Shown here one piece after another: positions 1 through 8,856 of a DNA stretch of 64,000 nucleotides (positions within the stretch are counted from its first letter, which is position 1; the number at the start of each line of letters is the position of its first letter). Location of the stretch: assembly GCA_024235135.1 (NCBI GenBank), contig JACKMZ010000003.1, positions 62,001 through 126,000 on the forward strand, given 5' to 3'. Origin of the DNA: Gammaproteobacteria bacterium. GTDB taxonomy: Bacteria; Pseudomonadota; Gammaproteobacteria; Competibacterales; Competibacteraceae. The notes below the pieces were generated by a model. The model was not told where the DNA came from. It saw nothing but the letters and a program-made list of their open reading frames with translations, and did not search any database. The position numbers were made by a program, and so were the translations under genes.

Positions 1-48
1 CAGGAATTCCTGCCCCGTATCGGACTATTGAAGGGAAAAAGCGGATGA
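1..48 (+). CDS. ccmG: C-terminal end of CcmG/DsbE-like thioredoxin (partial)
   Basis: An open frame enters from the left edge and ends at TGA 46-48, giving a 15-residue tail with an EFLPRI motif. The stop overlaps the ccmH start as ATGA. CcmG, the periplasmic thioredoxin that reduces apocytochrome c, usually precedes ccmH and often ends in a short W/F-x-P-x-I segment. The identity rests mainly on position and tail shape, because the thioredoxin domain lies outside the window. Confidence 0.5.
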   Translation, partial: QEFLPRIGLLKGKSG

Positions 49-509
49 AAGCGGCCTGGTTGATATGGCTGGTTTTTCTGAGCACGAGCGCCTGGGCCGC
101 CATCGACGCCTATCAGTTCGACAATCCTCAACAGGAACAACAGTTTCGCCAGTTGACCGAGGAGTTGCGTTGCCCCAAATGCCAGAATCAGAACATCGCC
201 GATTCCAATGCGCCTTTGTCTCACGACCTGCGGCAACGGGTCTACGAAATGGTTAAGCAAGGCCATCCCCGGCAGGACATCATCGATTTCATGGTGGCCC
301 GCTATGGAGATTTCGTCACCTACCGGCCGCCCGTGAAGCCGATCACCTGGGTGCTGTGGTTCGGCCCCTTCACCGTCATGGCGCTGGTCGCCCTGAGCTT
401 GTTCATCTGGCTGCGGCGGCGTGAGCCGCGTGTCGAGTCGGCACTGAGCGAGGCGGACCGCGAACGGTTGGGACAGTTGCTGCACAAGACTCCCGAGGAT
501 CGTCGATGA
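45..509 (+). CDS. ccmH: Cytochrome c maturation protein CcmH
   Basis: A 154-residue membrane-anchored thiol-disulfide protein of System I cytochrome c biogenesis. It helps present reduced apocytochrome to the CcmF/CcmH haem ligation complex on the periplasmic side. An N-terminal signal segment (about residues 1-18) precedes the diagnostic LRCPKCQNQ motif near residues 42-50. One C-terminal membrane helix (WVLWFGPFTVMALVALSLF) is followed by a basic tail. The length is typical of a short CcmH without a fused TPR region; the TPR part is the separate ccmI downstream. Start and stop overlap the neighbours as ATGA, so ccmG-ccmH-ccmI are translationally coupled. Confidence 0.95.
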   Translation: MKAAWLIWLVFLSTSAWAAIDAYQFDNPQQEQQFRQLTEELRCPKCQNQNIADSNAPLSHDLRQRVYEMVKQGHPRQDIIDFMVARYGDFVTYRPPVKPITWVLWFGPFTVMALVALSLFIWLRRREPRVESALSEADRERLGQLLHKTPEDRR

Positions 510-1795
510 TTACTTTCTGGCTGATCGCCCTGGCGATGGTGTCCGTCGCGGTGGCGTTCGTTCTGATTCCTTTGCGGTATAACCGCCCGGCTCGCGAAGT
601 TTCGCGCGATGGCGTCAATGCCGACATCTTCCGGGAACGCCTGGCGGAACTCGACAGGGAACGCGATGAAGGCCGTCTGGACGAGGCCAGCCATACCGCG
701 CTGCGCCAGGAACTGGAGCGCACGCTGCTGGTGGACGTTCCGCCCGTTCGGGGGAGCGAGGCGCATGTGCATCCCCGTTTGGTCTATTGGGCCAGCCGCG
801 CGGCGCTGGTCGTGCCCGCGCTGATGCTGATGATTTATTACGGCACGTCCTACCGCGATGGGGCGGGGGATTGGATCGACCTGCAGGATCGCCTGGGCGG
901 TATAGTCGATCTATTCCTGGACGAGCCGACGGCGTTTCCCGCCGAGGCCGAAAAGGACCTGCCCGATTTCACGCGGGTATTGCAGGCCAAGGTCGCCCGC
1001 GAGGGGATGGACAATCCTGTTGATCTGTATTTGTTGGGCCGCAGCTACATGGAACTGGGTTATCTGGATGGCGCGCTGCAAATGCTGTCCCGCGCCCATG
1101 CGCTCGATTCTCAACAGCCCGACATCATGCTAGCTTTCGCGCAAGCTCAGGTGATGGCCAATCAGGGTCGTTTGGATGACAACAGCGACCGGCTCCTGCA
1201 ACGGGTCCTGGCCCTCGCGCCGGATCATCAAGGCGCCTTGATGCTGCTCGGTTTCGCGGCGATGAACGCCGGCCAATACCAGCGCACCATCGATGCCTGG
1301 CAACAACTGCTGGCAAAGCGCGATCCCGATAGCGAAGGCGCCCAGGTGTTGCGTAACGGCATCGATCATGCGCGCAAGCTGCTGGCGGATCAGCGGAAAA
1401 CCGCCGAACAGCCGGAAACGACGGCCGCCGCCCCGGCCGAGAGCAGTCCCCGTCTGGCGGTGACGGTCGATCTGTCTCCCGATTTGCGGGAAAAACTCTC
1501 GCCGGAAGACACCCTGTTCATCTTCGCCAAGGCGGCCCAGGGGCCGCCCATGCCGCTGGCGGCCGTTCGTCAGCCGGTGCGGGATTTTCCCGTGGAAGTC
1601 ACGCTGGATGACAGCCAGGCCATGATGCCGACGCTAAAACTATCGAACTTCCAGGAAGTCGTCGTTGGCGCGCGCATATCGAAGGCGGGCGAGGTGGCGG
1701 CCAAGAGCGGCGATCTGCAGGGATCGTCGGACCCGCTCAAGCTGGACGGCGGTACGCAGAAAGTGGCGCTGATGATCGACAAGGTCGTTCCGTGA
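506..1795 (+). CDS. ccmI: Cytochrome c biogenesis TPR protein CcmI
   Basis: A 429-residue inner-membrane TPR protein that holds apocytochrome c for haem ligation. The N-terminus has a membrane helix (ITFWLIALAMVSVAVAFVLI), the basic region RYNRPAREV and the helix ELDRERDEGRLDEASHTALR that is characteristic of CcmI. A second membrane helix lies near residues 97-112. TPR-like helices follow from about residue 165 to 270. The C-terminal 120 residues form a beta-rich domain seen in long CcmI proteins. It overlaps ccmH by ATGA and ccmA by GTGA. Confidence 0.93.
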   Translation: MITFWLIALAMVSVAVAFVLIPLRYNRPAREVSRDGVNADIFRERLAELDRERDEGRLDEASHTALRQELERTLLVDVPPVRGSEAHVHPRLVYWASRAALVVPALMLMIYYGTSYRDGAGDWIDLQDRLGGIVDLFLDEPTAFPAEAEKDLPDFTRVLQAKVAREGMDNPVDLYLLGRSYMELGYLDGALQMLSRAHALDSQQPDIMLAFAQAQVMANQGRLDDNSDRLLQRVLALAPDHQGALMLLGFAAMNAGQYQRTIDAWQQLLAKRDPDSEGAQVLRNGIDHARKLLADQRKTAEQPETTAAAPAESSPRLAVTVDLSPDLREKLSPEDTLFIFAKAAQGPPMPLAAVRQPVRDFPVEVTLDDSQAMMPTLKLSNFQEVVVGARISKAGEVAAKSGDLQGSSDPLKLDGGTQKVALMIDKVVP

Positions 1796-2424
1796 CCGAT
1801 CCCGGCGTGGCGCTGGGCGGCCAGGGCCTGAGTTGCGTGCGCGATGGACGGTTGCTGTTTCACCAACTCGATCTCCAACTCCAGGCCGGCCAGATTCTGC
1901 AGATCGAAGGGTCGAACGGGGCCGGCAAGACCAGTTTGTTGCGCATCCTCTGCGGGCTCAGCGAACCCCGCGAAGGCACGGTACGGTGGCGGGGGGACGA
2001 TATCCGCTCCTGCCGCCAGGATTTTCATCGGCAACTGCTCTACATCGGCCACAATCCCGGTATCAAGCTGGAACTGACGCCCTTGGAGAATCTGCGGTTC
2101 TTCCAGGCGTTGAGCGGGCAGGAGGGCAGCGAGAACGATCGGTTGAACGCGCTGGAACTGATCGGTCTGTACGGTTACGAGGACGTCAAGGTCGGCGCGC
2201 TCTCCGCCGGGCAGCGCCGACGGGCGGCGTTGGCCCGTTTGTGGCTGAGTCGGGCGACGCTGTGGATGCTGGACGAGCCGTTCACCGCCATCGATCGTCA
2301 GGGTATCGGCCATCTGGAAGCGCGCCTGGCCGATCATGTACAAGCCGGTGGCCTGGTGGTGGTGACCAGTCATCAGGCATTGACGGTGGCGGGCTGTCCG
2401 GTTCAGCCGTTGCATTTGCAATGA
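1792..2424 (+). CDS. ccmA: Haem exporter ATP-binding protein CcmA
   Basis: A 210-residue ABC ATPase that powers the CcmABCD complex releasing holo-CcmE. Walker A (GSNGAGKTSLL) is near residues 39-49, the signature is LSAGQRRRAALARL, and Walker B is LWMLDEPFTAID. Translation starts at GTG 1792, overlapping the ccmI stop as GTGA; the ccmB start overlaps its end as ATGA. Length and motifs match CcmA rather than a general transporter ATPase. Confidence 0.95.
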   Translation: MTDPGVALGGQGLSCVRDGRLLFHQLDLQLQAGQILQIEGSNGAGKTSLLRILCGLSEPREGTVRWRGDDIRSCRQDFHRQLLYIGHNPGIKLELTPLENLRFFQALSGQEGSENDRLNALELIGLYGYEDVKVGALSAGQRRRAALARLWLSRATLWMLDEPFTAIDRQGIGHLEARLADHVQAGGLVVVTSHQALTVAGCPVQPLHLQ

Positions 2425-3104
2425 GCGCGGGACACGCCTGGGCCGCGTTTGCCGGCGTTTTGCGGCGTGATCTCAAACTGGGCGTGCGCAAGCGCGGTGA
2501 AGTGTTCAATCCCATTCTGTTTTTCGTGCTGGTGGTGAGCCTGTTTCCCTTGGGGGTCGGCCCCAGTCCGAAGATACTCGCCGAAATCGCGCCGGGCGTG
2601 ATTTGGGTCGCGGCCTTGCTGGCGACCCTGTTGTCCATGGAACGCCTGTTTCGCTCCGATTTCGAGGACGGCGCGCTGGAGCAACTGTTGCTCAGCCCGC
2701 ACGATCTGCCCTTGCTGGTTCTGGCCAAGGTGCTGGCGCACTGGTTGATTACCGGGGTTCCCTTGATCGTGGTGTCGCCGCTGCTCGGCGTGCTGCTGCA
2801 TTTGCCCAGCGAAGGGGTCATCGCGCTGCCGCTCACCTTGTTGCTGGGAACGCCCGTGTTGAGCCTGCTCGGGGCCATCGGCGTCGCTTTGACGGTGGGG
2901 CTTCGGCGGGGCGGCGTGTTGTTGACCCTGTTGGTCATGCCGTTGTACATCCCGGTATTGATCTTCGGTACGACCGCCATCGCGGCGGCGGCTTCCGGGC
3001 TGCCGAATTCCGGCCAACTGGCGTTGCTCGGCGGACTGTTGGCCTTGACCCTCACGCTAGCGCCCTTCGCCGCGGCGGCGGGACTGCGCATCAGCGTCGA
3101 TTAA
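2421..3104 (+). CDS. ccmB: Haem exporter permease CcmB
   Basis: A 227-residue integral membrane protein with about six hydrophobic helices, partner of CcmA in System I cytochrome c maturation. I take ATG 2421 because it overlaps the ccmA stop as ATGA and begins the normal CcmB N-terminus (AFAGVLRRDLKLGVRKRGEV-FNPILFF). The same frame stays open upstream inside ccmA, but that is only a shadow. The conserved LSMERLFRSDFEDGALEQLLLSP motif of CcmB is present. The ccm run stops here: the next gene, 60 bp on, is sbcD rather than ccmC. Confidence 0.94.
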   Translation: MSAGHAWAAFAGVLRRDLKLGVRKRGEVFNPILFFVLVVSLFPLGVGPSPKILAEIAPGVIWVAALLATLLSMERLFRSDFEDGALEQLLLSPHDLPLLVLAKVLAHWLITGVPLIVVSPLLGVLLHLPSEGVIALPLTLLLGTPVLSLLGAIGVALTVGLRRGGVLLTLLVMPLYIPVLIFGTTAIAAAASGLPNSGQLALLGGLLALTLTLAPFAAAAGLRISVD

Positions 3105-3164
3105 ACGAACCGGCCTACCGGCCGATCATGCCTTCGTTGCGTTATCAGTCAAGGACCGAGACTC

Positions 3165-4325
3165 ATGTCATTGCGCTTTATCCACACGGCCGACTGGCAC
3201 ATCGGCCGTTTCCTGCACAATTTATCCCTGCTGGACGAGCAGGCCCACGTGCTGGATCAGTTCTGCCGTATCGTCGAGGATTCGCGCCCACATGCGGTGG
3301 TGATTGCCGGCGACGTCTACGATCGCGCCATTCCGCCAGCGGATGCCGTGCGTCTGTTGAGCGAAGTCGTATCCCGGATCGCCATGGACTCGCGCATCCC
3401 GTTGATCGTCATCGCCGGCAATCACGATAGCCCGGACCGGCTGGGTTTCGGGTCCGCCTTGCTGGACCGCCAGAATCTGTTCCTGCGCGGTCCGCTGTCG
3501 CAGCCGATGGAACCGGTCGTCATCGACGCCGAGGGTGAGCGGGTGAATTTCTATCCGATTCCTTATGCGGAACCCGCCGTGGTTCGGGAACGGTTCGGCG
3601 TGTCGGAGGCGCATTCCCACGACGCGGCCATGCAGGCGGTCATCGCTCGGATTCGGGAACAGGGCATGGCGGCATCCCGGCGAACGGTCGCGGTGGCGCA
3701 CTGCTTCGTCGCGGGGGGCGCGGAAAGCGAATCCGAACGCCCGTTGAGCGTCGGCGGGGTGGGTCAGGTGGACAGTTCCCGGTTCGCCGGGTTCGATTAT
3801 GTCGCGCTCGGCCACTTGCATCGCCCACAGGCCGTCGGTGCGAATATTCACTATGCCGGCTCCCTGTTGAAATACTCGTTCTCCGAAGCCAGCCACCCAA
3901 AGTCCATCACCCTGGTGGAACTGCCCGATCAAGGGGGGCGCCGGGTGGAACGCATTCCGTTGGCGCCACGCCACGATCTCAGAATCGTCGAAGGGCGACT
4001 GCCGGATTTGCTGCAAGGCCCGAAAGCGGGAGAAAGCCGGGAGGACTATCTGCTGGTGCGTTTGCTGGACAAGGAGGCCCTGCTCGAGCCCATGGGCAAA
4101 CTGCGTGAGATCTACCCGAATGTGCTGCATCTGGAACGGCCGGGCTTGTTCAAGGAAGGCGCGCTGGCCGATGTCGGGCGGGATCAGTTGCGGCGGGGCG
4201 AACAGGAGCTGTTCGCCAGCTTCTTTGAGCAAATGACTAGGGAACCGCTGACCGACGCCGAGCGTCAGGTCTTCGCGGACGTGGTGGAAGCCCTACGGCG
4301 GAGCGAAAGGGAGTCGCCCCCATGA
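3165..4325 (+). CDS. sbcD: Exonuclease subunit SbcD
   Basis: A 386-residue metallophosphatase-type nuclease, the Mre11 homologue of the SbcCD complex that opens DNA hairpins and processes double-strand ends. All signature motifs are visible: HTADWHIG, GDVYDR, GNHDSPDR and GHLHRPQ. The C-terminal part carries the capping region that contacts SbcC. ATG 3165 follows an AAGGA-type ribosome binding site. The stop overlaps sbcC as ATGA, so the two subunits are made together. Confidence 0.96.
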   Translation: MSLRFIHTADWHIGRFLHNLSLLDEQAHVLDQFCRIVEDSRPHAVVIAGDVYDRAIPPADAVRLLSEVVSRIAMDSRIPLIVIAGNHDSPDRLGFGSALLDRQNLFLRGPLSQPMEPVVIDAEGERVNFYPIPYAEPAVVRERFGVSEAHSHDAAMQAVIARIREQGMAASRRTVAVAHCFVAGGAESESERPLSVGGVGQVDSSRFAGFDYVALGHLHRPQAVGANIHYAGSLLKYSFSEASHPKSITLVELPDQGGRRVERIPLAPRHDLRIVEGRLPDLLQGPKAGESREDYLLVRLLDKEALLEPMGKLREIYPNVLHLERPGLFKEGALADVGRDQLRRGEQELFASFFEQMTREPLTDAERQVFADVVEALRRSERESPP

Positions 4326-7300
4326 GACCGCTAAAACTGACGATGCGCGCCTTTGGTCCCTTCGTTCGGCCGCAGTGCCTGGATTTCGGCGTGCTCGGCT
4401 CGCGGCGTTTGTTTCTGATCAACGGGCCGACCGGCGCCGGTAAAACCACGCTGTTGGATGCGCTGTGTTTCGCGCTCTACGGGACCAGTTCGGGGTCCGA
4501 GCGTGAAGCGGGACACATGCGCAGCGATCACGCGGATGCGCAGACGCCGACCGAGGTCGTATTCGATTTCGCTATCGGGACCCGTCGCTTTCGCGCGCGG
4601 CGCGTTCCCCAGCAGGAACGCGCCAAGCGGCGCGGCGGCGGCACGACCACGGAAAAGCAGGACGCCACCCTTTGGGAGCGCACGCTGGCCGGGGACGAAG
4701 CCGAGGGCGCGGTACTGGCCAGCGGTTGGCAGAGGGTGACGGAAGCGATCGAGGAGCTGATCGGCTTCAGTTGTGAACAATTCCGGCAAGTCATCGTGTT
4801 GCCACAAGGACGGTTCCGGGATCTATTGGTCGCCAATTCCACGGAACGGGAAGCCATACTCCGCACCTTGTTCGGCACCGATTTATACACCCGCATTCAG
4901 GAGGCTTTGAAACAACGCGCGGAGGATGTGAGGAAAATCTTTACTGATTTACAGAAAGAAAGATTTCTGCATCTGAAACAAGCCGACCTGGAAAACGAAC
5001 AGGCCGTGACGGAAGCGTTAACGGCGCAAGCCGAAAATCTCCAGCATCTGAATGCGCGTGTCGAGCAGTTAAAAATCCATGAGCAAGCCGCCGCGCTCGC
5101 CTTGCAACAAGGCGAGCGCGCCCAGGAAAAACTCGATGTCCTGGAAAAAGCCCGCAAAACCTGGCTCGCTCTTGAAGCGCAAACCGAATCCGTGCGAGGA
5201 CGGAGAGAAGCCCTGCACGCGGCGCAGCGGGCCGATGGCCTGAAGGACTTGTATCGGCAACGAGCGGATCAGCAAACGCGGGTCGCGGACTTGCAAAAAG
5301 CCCTGGATGAAGAAATCCGCCAGCGGAACGTGGCTGAAGCGGCCCATCACACGGCTCGACAGATTTTGGAAAGCGAGCGGGCAAAAAGCGAATGGCGGCG
5401 ATTGTTACAGCAACAGCTTGATGGGTTGAGAGGATTGCGGGAGCGGGTGCAAAAACTCGCCGAAGCGCGCCAACAACAGACAACCGTCCAAACGGTCCTC
5501 GATCAATTACGGCAGGCGGCCGACGAAGCCGAAACCCAGGCCATGGACGCACAGAACGCCTGGACGCAGGCCGGCTTGCGCAAGGATGAATTGAATCGTT
5601 TGGCCCTGCAGCGGGAAGGGCTGGCCAGCCAAGCGCGGCAGTTACGGCAGTACGCCGACAATTGGCAGTCATTGCAAAACAAACGCAAGCAGGCCCGCGA
5701 TCTGGAACAGGATATCGCCGGACAGCAAACCCATTTTGAAAACTTGGATCGGCAATACCGGGATAAACAACGGCAATACACGGACATTCAGGAGCGATGG
5801 ATCGACCGGCAAGCGGCGATACTCGCCGATTCCCTGGTGGACGGCGAGCCTTGCCCGGTTTGCGGCGCCCAACAGCATCCCAATCCGGCCAGAGTCGGCG
5901 GCGAGGCGCCCGGCGAACAGGATGTCAAGGCCGCCCGAGAAGCCTGGAATACCGCCCAAACGGAACGCGAAGCGGAAAAGGAGAAGCTTTCCGGATTGCA
6001 ACGGCGTCACGATATCCTGGCAGCGGAGATGAACGCGCTGGAAAAAGGACTTGACGATTGCCTCGACGTTCAGCCGACGGAATGGGAAGCTTCCCTGGCC
6101 GAGAAGTCCGAGTGCTTGAAGCAGGCGGAACAGGCGCAAACTCAACTCAACGTCCTGACCCAATCCATCCAAACCCTGGAGGCCGCCAGAACGGCCGCCG
6201 CCGGCCAGGCCAGTGAAGCGCGGGCACGCCAGAAAGCGCAGGAAATCGCTTTGGCCGCCGCGCAAGCCAAAGTGATGGAAAGGGCGGCGGAAATACCCGA
6301 GGAATGGCGTCAGGGGAATAACGCACTGGAGGACGCCATCGCCGGCAAAGCCAGCGAGTTGGAATTGGCCGAACAAGCGTGGCAAGAGGCGCAGAAACAG
6401 GCCGATACCGGCAATGCCGCGCTGATCAAGGCGAACGCCCAGGTCGCCAGCAAAGAAAACGAATGGCGAACGGCGGATGACGATGGAAAGGCTCTGTGCA
6501 AAGGATGGAACGAACGGCGAGAAAAGGCGGGATTCGTTGACGATACGGCTTATGCCGCCGCGCTGCTGAGTGAATCGGATCGGCAGGAACTGGAAACCGG
6601 GCTGAGAAACTTCGACGAACAGTTGCAAAGCGCCAGGACGACGTTCGAAAACGCGCAAGCTGCAGCGCAAGGGCTGGAATCACCGGACCTGGAAATCTTG
6701 AAAGCCGCCGAGCGGGCGGCGCGGGAAGCCAGGGAGCAGGAACAACGCCGGTTGAGCGCCTGCGAAGCGGCTTATGCCGCCCTGCGGAAAACGAAAAACG
6801 CGCTGGATGAGCTGACCCGGCAATTGGCCGAGCAGGAGCGCCTTTACGGACTCGTCGGCAGGCTGTCGGATGTGGCCAACAGCAAGAACGATTACCGCAT
6901 GTCCTTCCAACGCTTCGTGCTCACCGCCTTGCTGGACGATGTGTTAATCGCGGCCAGCCAGCGGTTGCGAGCGATGAGTCGTGGGCGCTATCAGTTGGAA
7001 CGAAAACGCGATCGCGGCGATCAGCGTTCCTTGAGCGGGCTCGATCTACTGGTCGAAGACGGCTACACCGGCAAGCGGCGTTCCGTCGAAACCCTGTCGG
7101 GTGGGGAGAGTTTTCAGGCCGCGCTTGCTTTGGCGCTGGGTTTGGCCGAAGTCGTGCAGGCGTATGCGGGCGGTACGCGCATGGACGCCATCTTCATCGA
7201 CGAAGGTTTTGGCAGTCTGGACCCCGAGGCATTGGAAACAGCGATCAACACCTTGATCGATCTACAGCAAGGGGGGCGTTTGGTGGGTATTATTTCCCAC

Positions 7301-7387
7301 GTCCCCGAGTTGAAGGAACGCATCGACGTCCGCCTGGAAGTTACCGCAAGCCGGTCGGGAAGCACCGCGCGTTTCGTCCTTCCGTGA
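4322..7387 (+). CDS. sbcC: Exonuclease subunit SbcC
   Basis: A 1021-residue SMC-like ATPase, the Rad50 homologue of SbcCD. Walker A (GPTGAGKTT) lies near residue 36. Two long coiled-coil arms flank the zinc hook CPVCG at residues 511-515, almost exactly mid-protein. The signature (LSGGESFQ, about 925) and Walker B (AIFIDEGFGSLD) close the ATPase. Length is within the usual 1000-1050 range. Coiled-coil segments are rich in A, Q and E. Confidence 0.96.
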   Translation: MRPLKLTMRAFGPFVRPQCLDFGVLGSRRLFLINGPTGAGKTTLLDALCFALYGTSSGSEREAGHMRSDHADAQTPTEVVFDFAIGTRRFRARRVPQQERAKRRGGGTTTEKQDATLWERTLAGDEAEGAVLASGWQRVTEAIEELIGFSCEQFRQVIVLPQGRFRDLLVANSTEREAILRTLFGTDLYTRIQEALKQRAEDVRKIFTDLQKERFLHLKQADLENEQAVTEALTAQAENLQHLNARVEQLKIHEQAAALALQQGERAQEKLDVLEKARKTWLALEAQTESVRGRREALHAAQRADGLKDLYRQRADQQTRVADLQKALDEEIRQRNVAEAAHHTARQILESERAKSEWRRLLQQQLDGLRGLRERVQKLAEARQQQTTVQTVLDQLRQAADEAETQAMDAQNAWTQAGLRKDELNRLALQREGLASQARQLRQYADNWQSLQNKRKQARDLEQDIAGQQTHFENLDRQYRDKQRQYTDIQERWIDRQAAILADSLVDGEPCPVCGAQQHPNPARVGGEAPGEQDVKAAREAWNTAQTEREAEKEKLSGLQRRHDILAAEMNALEKGLDDCLDVQPTEWEASLAEKSECLKQAEQAQTQLNVLTQSIQTLEAARTAAAGQASEARARQKAQEIALAAAQAKVMERAAEIPEEWRQGNNALEDAIAGKASELELAEQAWQEAQKQADTGNAALIKANAQVASKENEWRTADDDGKALCKGWNERREKAGFVDDTAYAAALLSESDRQELETGLRNFDEQLQSARTTFENAQAAAQGLESPDLEILKAAERAAREAREQEQRRLSACEAAYAALRKTKNALDELTRQLAEQERLYGLVGRLSDVANSKNDYRMSFQRFVLTALLDDVLIAASQRLRAMSRGRYQLERKRDRGDQRSLSGLDLLVEDGYTGKRRSVETLSGGESFQAALALALGLAEVVQAYAGGTRMDAIFIDEGFGSLDPEALETAINTLIDLQQGGRLVGIISHVPELKERIDVRLEVTASRSGSTARFVLP

Positions 7388-7436
7388 TTCAGGACCCGTC
7401 GACACCCTTCGCTATGACCAGCCGATAGACAACAGC

Positions 7437-8615
7437 ATGCCCAACGAGAGTAACATCGAATCCCCCATCCAACTGGTGGCCTTCGGACGATCCGGGACCT
7501 CCCTGATTTCGAATGTCTTCGAACGACATCCGGATTTCCGCTTTGTCGGTGAAACGGCCAACCTGATCTTTGGTTCATGGGATGCCGTCGAATTTTCCGC
7601 CGGGGGCATTCCCCAGCTTTTCGATGGAAGCTACTGGGTCTCCGAGGATGAGCGGGCCGGGCGGGTCATTCGCCAGACGTTTTTAACGTGTTTCCCCGAC
7701 GATAAAAAGTACTGGTTCCATAAGCCGATCGGGGTGCCCACGGCGGTCATGTCCAAATTCGATCGCAGCCGCTGGGACGAAGCCGGGGAATGGTACTGGA
7801 AGGTGATGCGCACGAGTTTTCCGCACGCGAAATACTTCACCCTGTTGCGCCATCCCTGCGATGTGGTGTTGTCGGCCCAATCCTACTGGGGGCACGACGA
7901 GGGCGGGTTATGGTGGGCATTGGGGTTCATAGCCTATTTACTCACGCATCCCGCGTCGCCCGTACGGTACGCCATTCATTTCGATGAACTGACCGAGAGC
8001 AAGCAGGATGTATTGCAACGCTTGTTCGCCTACCTTCAGGTGCCGTTCGACGCGGAAAGTCTCGGGGCTTTCGACACCATTCACGCCCCCGCTCAAGGTA
8101 GGGACGATCTGTCCCGGCACACGGCCACTCGCCGGAACGAATGGTCACGTCTGAATCCGGCATTCGTGCAGCCCTTTTACCTGGAGCAGATCGACCGTTT
8201 GTTCGATCAGTTCGGATATGCGCTGGAGTGGCCGGATCATTTCGTCAAGGTTCATCCCGTCCAGGATTCACCACCGGAGGATGAAGTACAGGACGGGGAT
8301 TCGGAAGATCCTTATCAGGTGATCGACCAACTCAACAAAACGATCGAACGGTTGCATATCGAATACCGGGAAAAATTGCGCGTCCAAGAAAGGAAATTCC
8401 ATACCGACTCGGCGGATCTGAAACAATGGGTAGGCAAGTTGGAAGAAGGCAAAGCCTGGTTGGAACAACAATGGCAGTCCTGGAAGGCGACCGCCGAAGT
8501 CCAACAGTCCAGAATTGCCGAACTGGAAAAGCAGCAGGTCGCGAAGACGACACCCCAGCGTAATCACCGGCTGCTACGCTTGGCCAGGAAATTGGCTGGC
8601 CTGAAGCCCAAATAA
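7437..8615 (+). CDS. Sulfotransferase-domain protein with C-terminal coiled coil
   Basis: A 392-residue protein. The N-terminal 245 residues look like a PAPS-dependent sulfotransferase: the 5'-phosphosulfate loop is FGRSGTSLISNVF (about residues 12-24) and the 3'-phosphate segment is LRHPCDVVLSAQSYW (about 138-152). From about residue 285 it becomes a charged helix likely to form a coiled coil. The acceptor cannot be told from sequence; glycan or lipid targets are common for this family. It stands 49 bp after sbcC and need not share its role. Confidence 0.75.
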   Translation: MPNESNIESPIQLVAFGRSGTSLISNVFERHPDFRFVGETANLIFGSWDAVEFSAGGIPQLFDGSYWVSEDERAGRVIRQTFLTCFPDDKKYWFHKPIGVPTAVMSKFDRSRWDEAGEWYWKVMRTSFPHAKYFTLLRHPCDVVLSAQSYWGHDEGGLWWALGFIAYLLTHPASPVRYAIHFDELTESKQDVLQRLFAYLQVPFDAESLGAFDTIHAPAQGRDDLSRHTATRRNEWSRLNPAFVQPFYLEQIDRLFDQFGYALEWPDHFVKVHPVQDSPPEDEVQDGDSEDPYQVIDQLNKTIERLHIEYREKLRVQERKFHTDSADLKQWVGKLEEGKAWLEQQWQSWKATAEVQQSRIAELEKQQVAKTTPQRNHRLLRLARKLAGLKPK

Positions 8616-8856
8616 GGTCGATCAGGGCGCGTTCCGTTCACTCAACCCTTGCGCCATCGCCGGGATCAAGGTGAAATGAAAACGCGGAGAAGTCGGCGGG
8701 AACGGCCTGCTACGCTACAATGAAGAGCCGTGACCTGCCGTGGCCTTCGCGGCGCTCGTCGAGGGCGGTCTTGCTGGAAAATCGTTTCGGATTGTGGCGG
8801 AACACGCCCGACATCCTCTTTGCCTATTGGAGTTTTGAACTAAGGAGCGTAAAGCC

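Noticed and set aside
1833..2420. Open frame upstream of ccmB in the same frame
   Set aside because: It overlaps ccmA and has no CcmB similarity; the ATG at 2421 fits the family and the overlap pattern.
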